Of a DNA stretch of 41,235 bases, positions 1-12,253 are shown piece by piece. This stretch comes from an uncultured Sutterella sp. Lineage in GTDB: Bacteria > Pseudomonadota > Gammaproteobacteria > Burkholderiales > Burkholderiaceae_F. The notes below the pieces were generated by a model that was not told the DNA's origin, did not search any database, and saw only the letters and a program-made list of their open reading frames with translations. The translations under genes were made by a program, and so were the position numbers. Each line of letters starts with the position of its first letter. Position 1 is the first letter of the stretch. The stretch covers positions 1-41,235 of the forward strand of contig OMXR01000005.1 of the NCBI GenBank assembly GCA_900315045.1, written 5' to 3'.

Positions 1-64
1 AGATCCTGCGGCTCAGGTAAAGTTGCGCATCAGAGAAATCAGGCCGATGGATTGGCCTGGCGCA

Positions 65-2038
65 ATGTTTTTAGGATTGTTTCACGTGGAACATAGTACT
101 TATCAGTGCCCTGAGATTTTTGATGTCATTGTGATCGGGTGTGGACATGCAGGGGCGGAAGCGAGTCTTGCGGCAGCCAGGATGGGCGCAAGGACACTTC
201 TCATGACGCACAATGCGGAAACGATCGGGCAGCTGTCATGCAACCCGTCTGTCGGAGGCATTGGAAAAGGACATCTCGTCAAGGAGCTTGACGCCATGGG
301 CGGTGCCATGGCATCCGTCACGGATGCGGCCGGAATTCAGTTCCGGATTCTGAACGCCTCGAAGGGGCCCGCCGTCCGCTCGACGAGAGCGCAGATTGAC
401 CGGCAGCTCTACCGCATGCATATGAGAAAGCGTATCGAGGGTCAGGAGAATCTCTGGCTTTTTCAGCAGGCGGCAACGGACCTCATCGTCGAGAATGGGC
501 GTGTTGCCGGCGTGGTGACGCAGATTGGGGTGAAATTTCGTGCCAGAGCGGTTGTCCTTTGCGCCGGAACTTTCCTGAACGGACTTGTACACGTGGGACT
601 GGAGCACTATCCGGCGGGCCGCGTCGGAGATCCTCCCGCGATCAGGCTTGCTCAGCGTCTTGCGGATCTCGGCATGCCGAGAGGCCGCCTCAAGACGGGC
701 ACGCCGGCCAGAATCGACGGTCGGACCATCGACTTTTCAAAATGCCAGAGACAGGATGGAGATCTTGACCCTGTGCCGCACTTCTCCGTGATGGAGCCTT
801 CAATCGAGCATCCCGAGCAGGTGCCTTGCTGGATCACGCATACCAACCAGAGGATGCATGACATCATCATGGCGAATCTCGACCGCTCGCCGATGTACTC
901 GGGCATTATCGAGGGCATTGGTCCCAGATACTGCCCGTCGATTGAAGACAAGGTTCAGAGGTTCAAGGGCAAGGACAGCCACCAGGTTTTCCTTGAGCCC
1001 GAGGGACTGCAGACACGCGAGTACTATCCGAACGGCATTTCAACGTCTCTGCCGTATGACGTGCAGCTCGACATGATCCATTGCATCCCCGGGCTTGAGG
1101 AGGCGCATCTGCTTCGTCCCGGGTATGCCATCGAGTACGACTACTATGATCCCCGGAATCTTAAGCTGACGCTCGAGACAAAGACTCTGGATGGACTCTT
1201 CTTCAGCGGACAGATCAACGGGACAACCGGATACGAAGAAGCGGCGGCCCAGGGGTTGCTGGCAGGCATCAATGCGGCCTGTTCCGCTCTCGGCAAGGAG
1301 CAGTGGTCTCCGAGAAGAGACGAAGCCTACCTTGGCGTCATGGTCGATGATCTGACGACAAAGGGTGTGACGGAGCCGTACCGGATGTTTACAAGCCGCG
1401 CTGAATATCGCCTGAGCCTTCGCGAAGACAACGCGGATGAACGGCTCTGCGAAACGGCTCACAGACTGGGGGTTTTGCCCGAGTCAAAATGGGCTGCCTT
1501 CTGTGAAAGGCAGGAACGCATTCAAAAGGAACTCGAACGGCTGAGAAGCACATGGGTGACGCCGACAACAATTGCCAGGGGCGAGGATGAACGCGTTCTC
1601 GGAACGGCGATCGAAAGAGAATATTCACTTGCCTCTTTGCTCTCTCGTCCCTATGTCAGCTACGAATCGATTGCAACGCTCAAGCGCACGAACGGAGAGT
1701 TTGTTTCACGTGAAACATTGCAGGACAAGCAGCTCATTGAACGCATTGAGGTCGAACTCAAATACCGTGGCTACATTGACCGGCAAAGGGATGAGATCGA
1801 AAAGGCAAAAGCGCATGAAGAGATGCGGCTGCCTGAAGACATGGACTATGACGCTGTGGGCGGCCTGTCCTTTGAAGTGCGGCAGAAGCTGAAGGCCGCA
1901 AGGCCCGAAACACTGGGTCAGGCAGGACGCATTTCCGGGGTGACGCCCGCAGCGATCAGCCTGCTCCTGGTCCATCTGAAGCGGTTGCGCTACGGAGTTC
2001 AGCGTCAGACTCATTCGACGGAAGGCGAAGGCTTGTAA
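65..2038 (+). CDS. mnmG: tRNA uridine-5-carboxymethylaminomethyl modification enzyme MnmG (GidA)
   Basis: FAD-dependent enzyme that, with MnmE, modifies the wobble uridine U34 of certain tRNAs in the cytoplasm. The FAD-binding start [15 protein letters not shown] and the family signature [22 protein letters not shown] are plain, and the C-terminal helical MnmE/tRNA-binding part is complete. The frame stays open to the left edge, so the start is uncertain. ATG at 65 gives 657 aa but has no clear ribosome-binding site. GTG at 86 gives 650 aa, has AGGA nine bases upstream, and leaves an N-terminus closer to the family, which usually begins about five residues before FDVI. An earlier TTG at 23 is unlikely. 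A parS-type site overlaps the start region and a second lies inside the gene. The product call is certain; only the start is in doubt. Confidence 0.95.
   Translation: MFLGLFHVEHSTYQCPEIFDVIVIGCGHAGAEASLAAARMGARTLLMTHNAETIGQLSCNPSVGGIGKGHLVKELDAMGGAMASVTDAAGIQFRILNASKGPAVRSTRAQIDRQLYRMHMRKRIEGQENLWLFQQAATDLIVENGRVAGVVTQIGVKFRARAVVLCAGTFLNGLVHVGLEHYPAGRVGDPPAIRLAQRLADLGMPRGRLKTGTPARIDGRTIDFSKCQRQDGDLDPVPHFSVMEPSIEHPEQVPCWITHTNQRMHDIIMANLDRSPMYSGIIEGIGPRYCPSIEDKVQRFKGKDSHQVFLEPEGLQTREYYPNGISTSLPYDVQLDMIHCIPGLEEAHLLRPGYAIEYDYYDPRNLKLTLETKTLDGLFFSGQINGTTGYEEAAAQGLLAGINAACSALGKEQWSPRRDEAYLGVMVDDLTTKGVTEPYRMFTSRAEYRLSLREDNADERLCETAHRLGVLPESKWAAFCERQERIQKELERLRSTWVTPTTIARGEDERVLGTAIEREYSLASLLSRPYVSYESIATLKRTNGEFVSRETLQDKQLIERIEVELKYRGYIDRQRDEIEKAKAHEEMRLPEDMDYDAVGGLSFEVRQKLKAARPETLGQAGRISGVTPAAISLLLVHLKRLRYGVQRQTHSTEGEGL
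78..93. other. parS: parS-type ParB binding site 1
   Basis: The 16-mer TGTTTCACGTGGAACA reads TGTTCCACGTGAAACA on the other strand. That matches the widely conserved parS consensus TGTTNCACGTGAAACA. It lies at the 5' end of mnmG, about 4.6 kb from parB, as expected for an origin-proximal centromere site. If mnmG starts at 65 the site is coding (residues GLFHVEH of the extended N-terminus); if it starts at GTG 86 the site straddles the start. Confidence 0.85.
1702..1717. other. parS: parS-type ParB binding site 2, perfect palindrome
   Basis: TGTTTCACGTGAAACA is a perfect 16-bp palindrome and an exact match to the parS consensus. It is inside the mnmG reading frame, encoding part of FVSRET, so the site is kept under a coding constraint. 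It lies 3 kb upstream of parB. Confidence 0.92.
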
Positions 2039-2412
2039 AGCCTTGGATGACAGGCTCAGGTTTTCCGAAAGGAGAACCGAATTGGCTGAGAATGCAAAGG
2101 AACCGCGGGCTGCACATACTGTTCCCGAGCTCTGCGGTCTGTGAAGAAAAGTGCTTGGAGGGGATGTCGCTGTGCTGAGAATGCACCTCCCTTCCTTCAT
2201 TGGTGAGGATTGATGACCGGCCTGAATGGGCTGTGAAAGCGGAGCCCGCTGGATATCCGCAAAAAAGAATGTTTTGAAAGTGTTTGTTGTTGAGCATGCG
2301 CGGCAAGCCGCTTTGATCGTCCGCGACTTGCTTCTCGCTCGACAGCATTTCTAAAGGAGGAACGGCGCTCCTCCCCTGCATTACTGCAGAGGTTCTGCGC
2401 TTATTCAATTCT
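2039..2412. other. Non-coding gap between mnmG and rsmG
   Basis: I see no supportable gene in these 374 bases. A hairpin at 2059-2078 has an 8-bp stem (one G-T pair) closed by a GAAA tetraloop, but no T-run follows. The 12-mer GCTGAGAATGCA occurs at 2085-2096 and again at 2174-2185. Short inverted repeats lie around 2301-2312 and 2355-2375. The gap is long for two genes that usually sit close together. The minus-strand reading frames here have no recognisable protein features. Confidence 0.6.
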
Positions 2413-3069
2413 ATGATTGACAGTGTCGGACTCAGAAGGAAAATCGAGACGCTCGGGCTGGCCGTGACGGAAGAGCAGCTCTCTCAGCTGATCAGATATG
2501 CGAGCCTTCTTCTGAAGTGGAACAAGGTTTACAACCTGACGCGCATCACGAAGGAAGATGACATCGTGAATCTGCACCTCATCGATTCTCTGACTTTGGT
2601 AAAGGCCGTTCGCGATCTGCATCTGCCTTTGAAGCGTGTCCTCGATGTCGGCAGCGGCGGCGGTTTGCCTGCAATTCCCTTCGCCGTCATGGAACCAGGG
2701 GCTGACATTACCATGGTTGATGCTGTCAAGAAGAAGGCCTTGTTTCTCACGCAGGTTTGCGTTGAACTGGGGCTGAAGAATGCGCGAGCCTTGCATGCGC
2801 GCATCGAGGAAGTCCGAGAAGAGCCTTTTGATGCCGTCACCAGCAGAGCTTTCGCTTCGCTGTCTGACATGTGTGCATTGACGAGTCATCTGCTTGCACC
2901 GGATGGCCTCTGGCTTGCCATGAAAGGAAAGGAGCCCAAGGAGGAAATGGGGGCTCTCAATCCGGAAATTGGCGTTGACAGGATCCTCAGACTTGAAGTT
3001 CCGGGGGTGTCTGTAGAGCGCAATTTGATCGTCTTGAGAAAGAGGATAAGGGGGTGCGAAGAAGTTTGA
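2413..3069 (+). CDS. rsmG: 16S rRNA (guanine-N7) methyltransferase RsmG (GidB)
   Basis: Transfers a methyl group from SAM to N7 of G527 (E. coli numbering) in 16S rRNA. The 218-aa length fits the family. The SAM-binding segment VLDVGSGGGLPAIPFAV follows the GidB-specific motif KWNKVYNLTRI and the stretch HLIDSLTLV, and VTSRAFASL matches the conserved SRA region. The ribosome-binding site before ATG 2413 is weak, but no better start fits the family's N-terminus. The usual parA neighbour is displaced by a MarC-family gene. Confidence 0.95.
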   Translation: MIDSVGLRRKIETLGLAVTEEQLSQLIRYASLLLKWNKVYNLTRITKEDDIVNLHLIDSLTLVKAVRDLHLPLKRVLDVGSGGGLPAIPFAVMEPGADITMVDAVKKKALFLTQVCVELGLKNARALHARIEEVREEPFDAVTSRAFASLSDMCALTSHLLAPDGLWLAMKGKEPKEEMGALNPEIGVDRILRLEVPGVSVERNLIVLRKRIRGCEEV

Positions 3070-3161
3070 GGAGTTTTAAATCGCCTGAAAACCTGTGGAT
3101 GTTGTCTTTTAATCCTTTTAAATCAAATACTTAACATAATAAAAAAACGAAGGAAAAAACG

Positions 3162-3818
3162 ATGTTTGAAACAGAGTTGTCTAGCTTTTACGCGATGATG
3201 CTGTTTGTTTTCTCATCTCTGGTTCCGGTTCTGAATCCTTTTGGCGGGGCGATGTTCTTTACAACGCTCACCAGTGAATTCGATCCTGAAACCCGGAAAA
3301 CCCTTGCAAACAAGATTGCCATCTACTCGACGCTTACGCTCTTTGTCTGTCTGTATGCCGGGTCGATCATTCTGAACTTCTTCGGCATTTCGATTGGTGT
3401 TCTGAGACTGGCTGGCGGAATCGTTCTCTTCAGCGCCGGCTGGCAGGCGCTCAATGCCCCTTCGGCTGATGAGACGACTGTTCCGAAGAAGCCCAAGAGC
3501 AAGGCCGCCATATCGACCATGGCCTTCTATCCGTTCACGCTTCCTCTCACGACTGGGCCAGGTTCAATTTCTGTGGCTGTAGCAATTGGCGCAACTCCCG
3601 CCAACGATGCCGGCTCCATTGCAGGAACCGTGATCGGCGTCCTGGGATCCTGTCTTCTGGTATGGATCTGCTACCGCTACAGCGACCGCATTACGAGAGC
3701 GGTCGGAACAGCCGGAGCCGATGCCCTTGCCAGAATCTTCGCGTTTATTTTGATTTGTCTCGGGGTGGCGACGTTCTGGAGCGGGTTTTCCGAGCTCTAC
3801 GCCGCCCTTCCCCACTAA
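3162..3818 (+). CDS. MarC family (UPF0056) integral membrane protein
   Basis: A 218-aa inner-membrane protein with about six hydrophobic segments. Family features visible are the early NPFGGAMFF stretch, SIGVLRLAGGIVLF in the second to third helices, and PFTLPLTTGPGSISV after a short polar loop (about residues 103-118). MarC proteins have no firmly established function; the old link to multiple antibiotic resistance was not confirmed. A GAAGGA ribosome-binding site precedes the ATG. The 92-bp leader (3070-3161) is strikingly A/T-rich. The gene sits between rsmG and parA, a junction usually uninterrupted in related bacteria. A second, distant MarC paralogue lies at 27009-27662 on the minus strand. 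Confidence 0.88.
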   Translation: MFETELSSFYAMMLFVFSSLVPVLNPFGGAMFFTTLTSEFDPETRKTLANKIAIYSTLTLFVCLYAGSIILNFFGISIGVLRLAGGIVLFSAGWQALNAPSADETTVPKKPKSKAAISTMAFYPFTLPLTTGPGSISVAVAIGATPANDAGSIAGTVIGVLGSCLLVWICYRYSDRITRAVGTAGADALARIFAFILICLGVATFWSGFSELYAALPH

Positions 3819-3841
3819 TTGATGTTTGAAAGAGAGAAAAA

Positions 3842-4663
3842 ATGACTGCTTCAGTTTTTTGCATTGCCAATCAGAAAGGCGGAGTCGGCAAGACGACCAC
3901 CGCGGTCAATCTGGCTGCGGCACTGGCCGTGCATGGTCAGAAGGTCTTGCTGATCGACCTTGATGCCCAGGGCAATGCCACGATGGGCAGCGGCATTGAA
4001 AAGTCGCAGTGCGTGAATACTGTCTATGAAATGATGATCGGACGGGCTACAGCCGAGGAATCGACCGTGGCAAGTGAAAACGGCGGCTACGACCTCATTC
4101 CTGCGAATCGGGATTTTGCGGCAGCAGAAATCGATCTCATGAATTTTCAGGATCGGGACACAAGACTTAAGGACGCGCTAGGCGCCGTCATGGAAAAGTA
4201 CGATTTCGTTCTGATCGACTGTCCGCCGTCGCTCTCGATGGTCACGGTGAATGCCCTTGTGGCGGCTCATGGTGTGATCATCCCGATGCAATGCGAGTAC
4301 TTTGCACTCGAGGGAATCTCCGATCTCATCAATACGATCAAGCGGATCCGCTTCAACAAGAATCCCGATCTCACCATCATCGGCCTGCTGCGCGTCATGT
4401 ACGACCCGCGCCAGACGCTGCAGCGCCAGGTGAGCGAGCAGCTCAAGGAGAATTTTGCCGATCGCGTTTTTGACACGATCGTGCCGCGCAACGTGCGGCT
4501 TGCCGAAGCGCCTTCCTACGGAGAGCCGGGCATTGTCTATGACGGCTCGAGTCGCGGAGCGAAGGCGTACCGGGACTTTGCCGCCGAGCTTTTAAAGCGG
4601 CTGGGCAGAAAGGTGAAGGCCAAATCGAGAAGAGCGCCCGCAAAATCCGCCACCAAGAGGTAA
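3842..4663 (+). CDS. parA: Chromosome partitioning ATPase ParA (Soj)
   Basis: Deviant Walker-type ATPase that drives segregation of ParB-bound origin DNA. At 273 aa it has no N-terminal helix-turn-helix, which places it with chromosomal Soj-type ParA. The deviant Walker A box KGGVGKTT is at residues 12-19, the Walker A-prime region VLLIDLDAQGNAT follows, and Walker B is FVLIDCPPS. A basic, alanine-rich tail ends the protein and could bind DNA non-specifically. It is 6 bp from parB and the two are surely cotranscribed. Confidence 0.96.
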   Translation: MTASVFCIANQKGGVGKTTTAVNLAAALAVHGQKVLLIDLDAQGNATMGSGIEKSQCVNTVYEMMIGRATAEESTVASENGGYDLIPANRDFAAAEIDLMNFQDRDTRLKDALGAVMEKYDFVLIDCPPSLSMVTVNALVAAHGVIIPMQCEYFALEGISDLINTIKRIRFNKNPDLTIIGLLRVMYDPRQTLQRQVSEQLKENFADRVFDTIVPRNVRLAEAPSYGEPGIVYDGSSRGAKAYRDFAAELLKRLGRKVKAKSRRAPAKSATKR

Positions 4664-4669
4664 TCCGTC

Positions 4670-5542
4670 ATGACTGTCAGAAGAAAACAAGGGCTGGGAC
4701 GAGGTCTGGACACGCTGCTGGGCGAAGACCCCGTCGTTGCAATCCCGTCTGGCCACGCAGATTCAGTAGTTGAAATCGAGCTTTCCCGATTGAAGCCCGG
4801 GCGCTATCAGCCCCGGACCAAGTGGGAGAATGAAAAGCTCGACGAACTTGCCGCCTCGATCCGCGAGCAGGGCGTGATCAGCCCGATCGTGGTGCGCCCC
4901 ACCGATGGCGGCATGTTCGAAATCGTCGCCGGTGAGCGCCGGTTCCGTGCAAGCGGACGGGCAGGCAGGAAAACGATTCCGGCCATCGTCCGAACGCTTG
5001 AGGACAAGGACGCGCTTGCGATGGCGCTCATCGAGAACATGCAGCGCTCGGACCTCAATGCAATGGAGGAGGCTCAGGGCGTGCGCCGCCTCATCGACGA
5101 GTTTGGCTATACGCATGAGCAGGCGGCAAAAGCGATCGGCAAGTCGCGCCCTGCAACGACGAACCTGCTGCGCCTGCTCAACCTGGCTGATCCCGTTCAG
5201 CGGATGCTCCTCGATGGGGAGATTGAAATGGGGCATGCCAGGGCGCTTCTCGGGCTTGCCGCGGCCGATCAGCTCGAACTCGCCAACAAGATCGTAAAGT
5301 CTGCTCTTTCGGTTCGTCAGTCCGAGAAGCTGGTCGCCGATCAGAAGAATCCTCCCAAGGCCCCGGCAAAGCGCCGCAAAAAGGACCGGGACACGGTGAA
5401 CTTTGAAGAGCGGCTTTCGGATGCGATCGGCGCTCCGGTGAAAATCGAGTACGGCCGCGGGCACGCCGGGCGTCTTGTCATTTCTTTCAGCGATCTGGAT
5501 GATCTGGATGCGATAGCGGAAAGAATTTGCGGAGAAGAGTGA
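4670..5542 (+). CDS. parB: Chromosome partitioning protein ParB (Spo0J)
   Basis: CTP-dependent clamp that loads at parS and spreads on the origin region. At 290 aa it has the N-terminal ParA-contacting stretch GLGRGLDTLLG, the CTP-binding/ParB box GERRFRA (residues 88-94), the motif ENMQRSDLN (about 122-130), and a helix-turn-helix around 148-168 that should read parS. A lysine-rich linker and a C-terminal dimerisation domain follow. The two parS-type sites in mnmG lie within 5 kb, so protein and target are both in the window. Confidence 0.96.
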   Translation: MTVRRKQGLGRGLDTLLGEDPVVAIPSGHADSVVEIELSRLKPGRYQPRTKWENEKLDELAASIREQGVISPIVVRPTDGGMFEIVAGERRFRASGRAGRKTIPAIVRTLEDKDALAMALIENMQRSDLNAMEEAQGVRRLIDEFGYTHEQAAKAIGKSRPATTNLLRLLNLADPVQRMLLDGEIEMGHARALLGLAAADQLELANKIVKSALSVRQSEKLVADQKNPPKAPAKRRKKDRDTVNFEERLSDAIGAPVKIEYGRGHAGRLVISFSDLDDLDAIAERICGEE

Positions 5543-5635
5543 CCGGGGGTCTGTCGGCGGCTTTCCGAACCCTGCTGTGCTATGCCTCTATAGATAGTTC
5601 TAAAGAAGTATTTTGACGGTGAGGAATGCCTAAAC

Positions 5636-5664
5636 TTGTTAAAAGAATGTAACGACCGTAAAAT
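5636..5664 (+). promoter_or_regulatory. Candidate sigma70 promoter of the atp operon
   Basis: TTGTTA (5636-5641) and TAAAAT (5659-5664) are separated by exactly 17 bp in the 175-bp gap between parB and atpI. A second, weaker candidate is TTGACA at 5675-5680 with a poor -10 near 5696. This is inference from sequence alone. Confidence 0.45.
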
Positions 5665-5717
5665 GCTTTAGGTTTTGACAATACCCATCCAGGCGTAACT
5701 TACAGGCCCTAAGCGGT

Positions 5718-6074
5718 ATGAATCGGGAAGAATTGCTCCGCCTTGTAGTCTGGCAGTACGCTGCAGTGGTAGCAGCCAGCGTGTTCTCCGGTGTCGTAGC
5801 CGGACTGAACGGCGGGCTGTCGGCGCTGTGCGGAGGGCTCTGCGTTGCAGTGCCCAATTCGCTTCTGGCACTGAACATGCTGCTGTGGGTGAGCCGCAGG
5901 GATGGTGCAAACTCGGCAGCAGTGCTGGTTGGCATCTTTGTCAAGATGTTCGTAACGGTTGCGCTTTTCGTGGTCGTTGCGAAGTTTTTCCCGAATTTGA
6001 ATTGGCTGGCGATGATCTTCGGGATTCTCGCCGCCGTCGGCAGCTACTTTTTGCTGCTGATCAATAAACATTGA
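5718..6074 (+). CDS. atpI: ATP synthase subunit I (AtpI)
   Basis: A 118-aa membrane protein with four hydrophobic segments, first gene of the ATP synthase operon. AtpI is a non-structural factor thought to help assemble the c-ring. Sequence conservation in this family is low, so the call rests on size, topology, the pattern near the N-terminus (LVVWQYAAVVAAS, GLNGGLSALCGG) and the position directly upstream of atpB. Confidence 0.85.
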   Translation: MNREELLRLVVWQYAAVVAASVFSGVVAGLNGGLSALCGGLCVAVPNSLLALNMLLWVSRRDGANSAAVLVGIFVKMFVTVALFVVVAKFFPNLNWLAMIFGILAAVGSYFLLLINKH

Positions 6075-6095
6075 AGACCAAAGGATCGGTTCAAC

Positions 6096-6929
6096 ATGGC
6101 TGCGGAACAGGCTTTGAGCCCTACTGGCTATATGCTTCACCATCTGCATCACAATTCCTCCGGGGAGATGCAGTCAATCGTCGATTTTTCCGTTCTCAAC
6201 TACGACACTATCGTCTTTTCCATTCTGCTGATGTGTCTTGGGCTGTGGCTTCTGAGGAAGGCCGCCAAGGGTGCAACGAGCGGAGTTCCCGGAAAGTTCC
6301 AGTGTGCAGTTGAGATGCTCGTAGACATGGTCGAAGAGCAGAGCAAGCAGATTGTTCATGGCGACCGCACCTTCATTGCGCCGGCCGCTCTGACCGTTTT
6401 CGTGTGGGTGGTTCTGATGAATGCCATCGACCTGATTCCGGTTGACCTGCTTCCCTGGATCGCCAGCCTGTTCGGCGTCCACTATCTGCGTCCGCTTCCG
6501 ACCGCCGACCTGAACGGCACGATGGGCATTTCCGTGAGCGTTCTGATCCTGTGCATCTACTACGGCATCAAGGTGAAGGGCAGTGTCGGATTTACGCACG
6601 AGCTCTTTACGGCTCCGTTCGGCAATCATTGGCTGCTCTGGCCGATGAATTTCGCCCTGAACATCATTGAGTATCTCGCAAAGACCGTTTCCCTCGGGAT
6701 GCGACTTTTCGGCAACATGTATGCCGGCGAGCTGCTCTTTTTCCTGATTGCGCTTCTTGGCGGGTTTGCCCTGTCCTTCGGGTTCATGGGAGGCTCTCTG
6801 AGCGTGTTTGGACAGGTGGTCGCCGGCCTTGGCTGGTGGATCTTCCACATCCTGATCGTTTTGCTGCAAGCGTTCATCATGATGATGCTGACTCTGGTTT
6901 ATCTGGGTCAGGCTCATGAAGGACACTAA
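6096..6929 (+). CDS. atpB: ATP synthase Fo subunit a
   Basis: Membrane stator subunit forming the proton half-channels against the c-ring. The hallmark segment [16 protein letters not shown] carries the essential arginine at R203 (equivalent to R210 in E. coli). At 277 aa with multiple transmembrane helices it is full length. The extended N-terminus ([17 protein letters not shown]) resembles betaproteobacterial subunit a. Confidence 0.97.
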   Translation: MAAEQALSPTGYMLHHLHHNSSGEMQSIVDFSVLNYDTIVFSILLMCLGLWLLRKAAKGATSGVPGKFQCAVEMLVDMVEEQSKQIVHGDRTFIAPAALTVFVWVVLMNAIDLIPVDLLPWIASLFGVHYLRPLPTADLNGTMGISVSVLILCIYYGIKVKGSVGFTHELFTAPFGNHWLLWPMNFALNIIEYLAKTVSLGMRLFGNMYAGELLFFLIALLGGFALSFGFMGGSLSVFGQVVAGLGWWIFHILIVLLQAFIMMMLTLVYLGQAHEGH

Positions 6930-7229
<300 letters not shown>

Positions 7230-7309
7230 TCGCAGAAAAATAGCTGCGACAACGTCTTTTCTATTAATGACGATGTTGGCGCTTGAGTTTTGTCAGGCGC
7301 CGACTGACG
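7230..7309 (+). other. Intercistronic stem-loops between atpE and atpF
   Basis: A hairpin begins on the first base after the atpE stop: TCGCAG (7230-7235), an A-rich 8-base loop, CTGCGA (7244-7249). Downstream, GGCGC and GCGCC, or alternatively GTCAG and CTGAC, can form a second stem at about 7280-7309. There is no T-run, so these look like mRNA-processing or stability elements rather than terminators. Such an element could protect the atpE message, which is needed in excess. Confidence 0.5.
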
Positions 7310-7319
7310 GGGTTCAATA

Positions 7320-7790
7320 ATGAACATTAATGCCACACTGTTTGTACAGATGGCCGTGTTCTTCATCGGCTGCTGGATTACGATGAAGTACATTTGGCCG
7401 CCTTTGATCAAAGCGATCGAAGAGCGCCAGGCTAAGATTGCCGAAGGGCTTGCCGCGGCAGACAAGGGCACCAACGCTCTTGCTGTGGCTCAGGCCAAGG
7501 GCAAGGAGATCGAGGCCGAGGCGCGTGCCCGCGCAACCGTTATCGTTTCCGATGGCGAAAAGCGTGGTGCCAAGATCGTTGAAGATGCTAAGGCAGCGGC
7601 TCAGACCGAAGCGGATCGCATCATTGCGAACGCCAAGGCTGAAGCGGCTCAGGAAATGCAGCATGCCCGCGAACAGCTTCGTAAGGAAGTTGCCGCTCTG
7701 GCTGTTGCTGGTGCCCAACAGATTCTTGCTCGCGAGGTGGATGTCAAGACCCACGCTCAGCTTCTTGAACAACTTAAGGCGAAGCTTTAA
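7320..7790 (+). CDS. atpF: ATP synthase Fo subunit b
   Basis: A 156-aa peripheral-stalk subunit. One N-terminal transmembrane helix (about residues 5-25, ATLFVQMAVFFIGCWITMKYIWPPL) precedes a long alanine- and lysine-rich, charged coiled coil that dimerises and meets subunit delta. Length and layout match the family. It is 2 bp upstream of atpH. Confidence 0.96.
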   Translation: MNINATLFVQMAVFFIGCWITMKYIWPPLIKAIEERQAKIAEGLAAADKGTNALAVAQAKGKEIEAEARARATVIVSDGEKRGAKIVEDAKAAAQTEADRIIANAKAEAAQEMQHAREQLRKEVAALAVAGAQQILAREVDVKTHAQLLEQLKAKL

Positions 7791-7792
7791 TC

Positions 7793-8344
7793 ATGGCTGA
7801 ACTCTCGACGATTGCGCGCCCCTACGCTCAAGGTCTTTGGAAGGCGCTTCAGGATCACAAGGTTGATTCCAAGGCTGCTGGAGCTCTTGCTGAGACTCTC
7901 GACACTCTGAGCTTGGTTTGCTCCGATCCCCGGGTCAGCCAGCTTGTGAGTGATCCCAAGCTGACGGATGCCAAGGTTTTTGATCTGCTCGCAGGGGTTC
8001 TCGGTAAGAAGGTTCCGTCCGAACTGACCGGACTGCTGCGTGTAGTCATCGAAAACGGCCGTTTGGCTGCTCTCCCCGAGATCGCTGCGCAGTTCCATGC
8101 GCTCAAAAACGAATCCGAAGGTGTCGCTGACGCCTACATTGAGACCGCCTTTGACATGACGCAGGTCGAAGTCAACTCGCTCATCAAGAGTCTTGCCAAG
8201 AAGTTCCCTGGTGTGAAGCTCAACCCGATCGTAACGGTCAATCCCGACCTGATCGGCGGCGTGAGCATTCGCGTCGGCGACAAAATCCTTGACGGCTCTG
8301 TGCGCGCCAGACTTGCGCAGATGCAGACGGCACTCACCGCATAA
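7793..8344 (+). CDS. atpH: ATP synthase F1 subunit delta
   Basis: A 183-aa subunit linking the top of F1 to the peripheral stalk. The family's N-terminal pattern ARPYAQGLWKAL and the C-terminal signature NPDLIGGVSIRVGDKILDGSVRARL are both present. It is tightly packed between atpF and atpA. Confidence 0.95.
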   Translation: MAELSTIARPYAQGLWKALQDHKVDSKAAGALAETLDTLSLVCSDPRVSQLVSDPKLTDAKVFDLLAGVLGKKVPSELTGLLRVVIENGRLAALPEIAAQFHALKNESEGVADAYIETAFDMTQVEVNSLIKSLAKKFPGVKLNPIVTVNPDLIGGVSIRVGDKILDGSVRARLAQMQTALTA

Positions 8345-8359
8345 ATTTCGGAGCTTAAG

Positions 8360-9901
8360 ATGCAACTTAATCCCAGTGAAATCAGCGAACTGCTTAAGCA
8401 GCGAATCGAAGACCTCGGGGTCTCCGCTGATCTCCGTACTCAGGGTACTGTCGTGTCGGTGACCGACGGTATCTGCCGTGTTCACGGCCTCAAGGACGTG
8501 ATGCAGGGCGAAATGTTGGAATTCCCCAACAACACTTTTGGCCTCGCCCTGAACCTGGAACGCGATTCCGTGGGCGCGGTTATTCTTGGCGCTTACGAGC
8601 ACATCCGCGAAGGCGACATTGTCAAGACCACGGGCCGCATTCTGTCGGTTCCCGTCGGCCCGGCTCTGATCGGCCGCGTGGTGAACGCTCTGGGTCAGCC
8701 GATCGACGGCAAGGGCCCGATCGACACGAAGGAATTCGACGTTGTCGAGAAGGTGGCTCCCGGCGTTATCGATCGTCAGTCCGTTTCTCAGCCGGTGCAG
8801 ACCGGCCTGAAGTCCGTTGACGCGATGATCCCGATCGGCCGCGGCCAGCGCGAACTGATCATTGGCGACCGCCAGACCGGCAAGACCGCCATTGCAGTTG
8901 ACACGATCATCAACCAGAAGGGCAAGGACCTGATCTGCATTTACGTTGCAATCGGTCAGAAGGCCTCCACGGTTGCCAACGTTGTGCGCCAGCTCGAGGA
9001 GCACGGCGCCATGGAATACACCATTGTCGTTGCCGCCACGGCTTCCGAGTCTGCAGCTCTGCAGTACATCGCTCCGTACGCCGGCGCCACGATGGGCGAG
9101 TACTTCCGTGACCGCGGTCAGGACAGCCTGATCGTTTACGACGACCTGACCAAGCAGGCCTGGGCATATCGCCAGATCTCCCTGCTGCTGCGTCGTCCGC
9201 CTGGACGCGAAGCCTATCCCGGCGACGTGTTCTACCTGCACTCCCGTCTGCTCGAGCGCGCTGCCCGTGTGAACGCCGACTACGTCGAGCGCTTCACCAA
9301 GGGCAAGGTCAAGGGCAAGACCGGCTCCATGACCGCTCTGCCGATCATTGAGACGCAGGCCGGCGACGTCACGGCATTCGTTCCGACGAACGTGATTTCC
9401 ATTACCGACGGCCAGATCTTCCTTGAGACCGACCTGTTCAACGCCGGTATTCGTCCCGCCATCAACCCCGGTATTTCCGTGAGCCGCGTGGGCGGTGCCG
9501 CTCAGACCAAGATCATCAAGAAGCTTGGCGGCGGCGTGCGTCTGGCCCTCGCTCAGTACCGTGAACTGGCGGCATTCGCCCAGTTCGCCAGCGACCTGGA
9601 TGAGACCACCCGCAAGCAGCTTGAGCGCGGCCGCGTCGTGACCGAACTCATGAAGCAGCCCCAGTTCCAGCCGCTTCAGGTCTGGGAAGAAGCTGTGACG
9701 CTGTACTCTGTCGAGCAGGGTGTCTACGACGGCGTTCCCGTCAAGGATGCTCTCAAGTGCGAGCACGCCATGATCGAGTACCTCAAGGCTCACAATGCTG
9801 AGCTCATTGAGCGTATCGAGGCGCAGAAGGTCCTCTCCAAGGAGGATGCTGCACTTCTGGGTGCTGCGATCGACGAGTTCATGAAGAACGGCGCTTTTTA
9901 A
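8360..9901 (+). CDS. atpA: ATP synthase F1 subunit alpha
   Basis: A 513-aa non-catalytic nucleotide-binding subunit. The P-loop GDRQTGKT is at residues 169-176, and the signature [17 protein letters not shown] carries the arginine finger that reaches into the catalytic site of beta. The GC-rich, strongly biased codons suggest high expression. That bias also produces long antisense reading frames with no meaning. Confidence 0.98.
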   Translation: MQLNPSEISELLKQRIEDLGVSADLRTQGTVVSVTDGICRVHGLKDVMQGEMLEFPNNTFGLALNLERDSVGAVILGAYEHIREGDIVKTTGRILSVPVGPALIGRVVNALGQPIDGKGPIDTKEFDVVEKVAPGVIDRQSVSQPVQTGLKSVDAMIPIGRGQRELIIGDRQTGKTAIAVDTIINQKGKDLICIYVAIGQKASTVANVVRQLEEHGAMEYTIVVAATASESAALQYIAPYAGATMGEYFRDRGQDSLIVYDDLTKQAWAYRQISLLLRRPPGREAYPGDVFYLHSRLLERAARVNADYVERFTKGKVKGKTGSMTALPIIETQAGDVTAFVPTNVISITDGQIFLETDLFNAGIRPAINPGISVSRVGGAAQTKIIKKLGGGVRLALAQYRELAAFAQFASDLDETTRKQLERGRVVTELMKQPQFQPLQVWEEAVTLYSVEQGVYDGVPVKDALKCEHAMIEYLKAHNAELIERIEAQKVLSKEDAALLGAAIDEFMKNGAF

Positions 9902-9930
9902 TCGAGCCCATTACGCAATAAGAGGACCAG

Positions 9931-12245
<2,315 letters not shown>

Positions 12246-12253
12246 TTTCCGCC

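Noticed and set aside
23-64. TTG start at 23 extending mnmG by 14 codons
   Set aside because: The added residues do not resemble the MnmG N-terminus, and later starts at 65 or 86 are closer to the family.
1956-2408. A 150-codon minus-strand frame over the mnmG end and the following gap
   Set aside because: No recognisable motif or ribosome-binding site; it overlaps the certain 3' end of mnmG.
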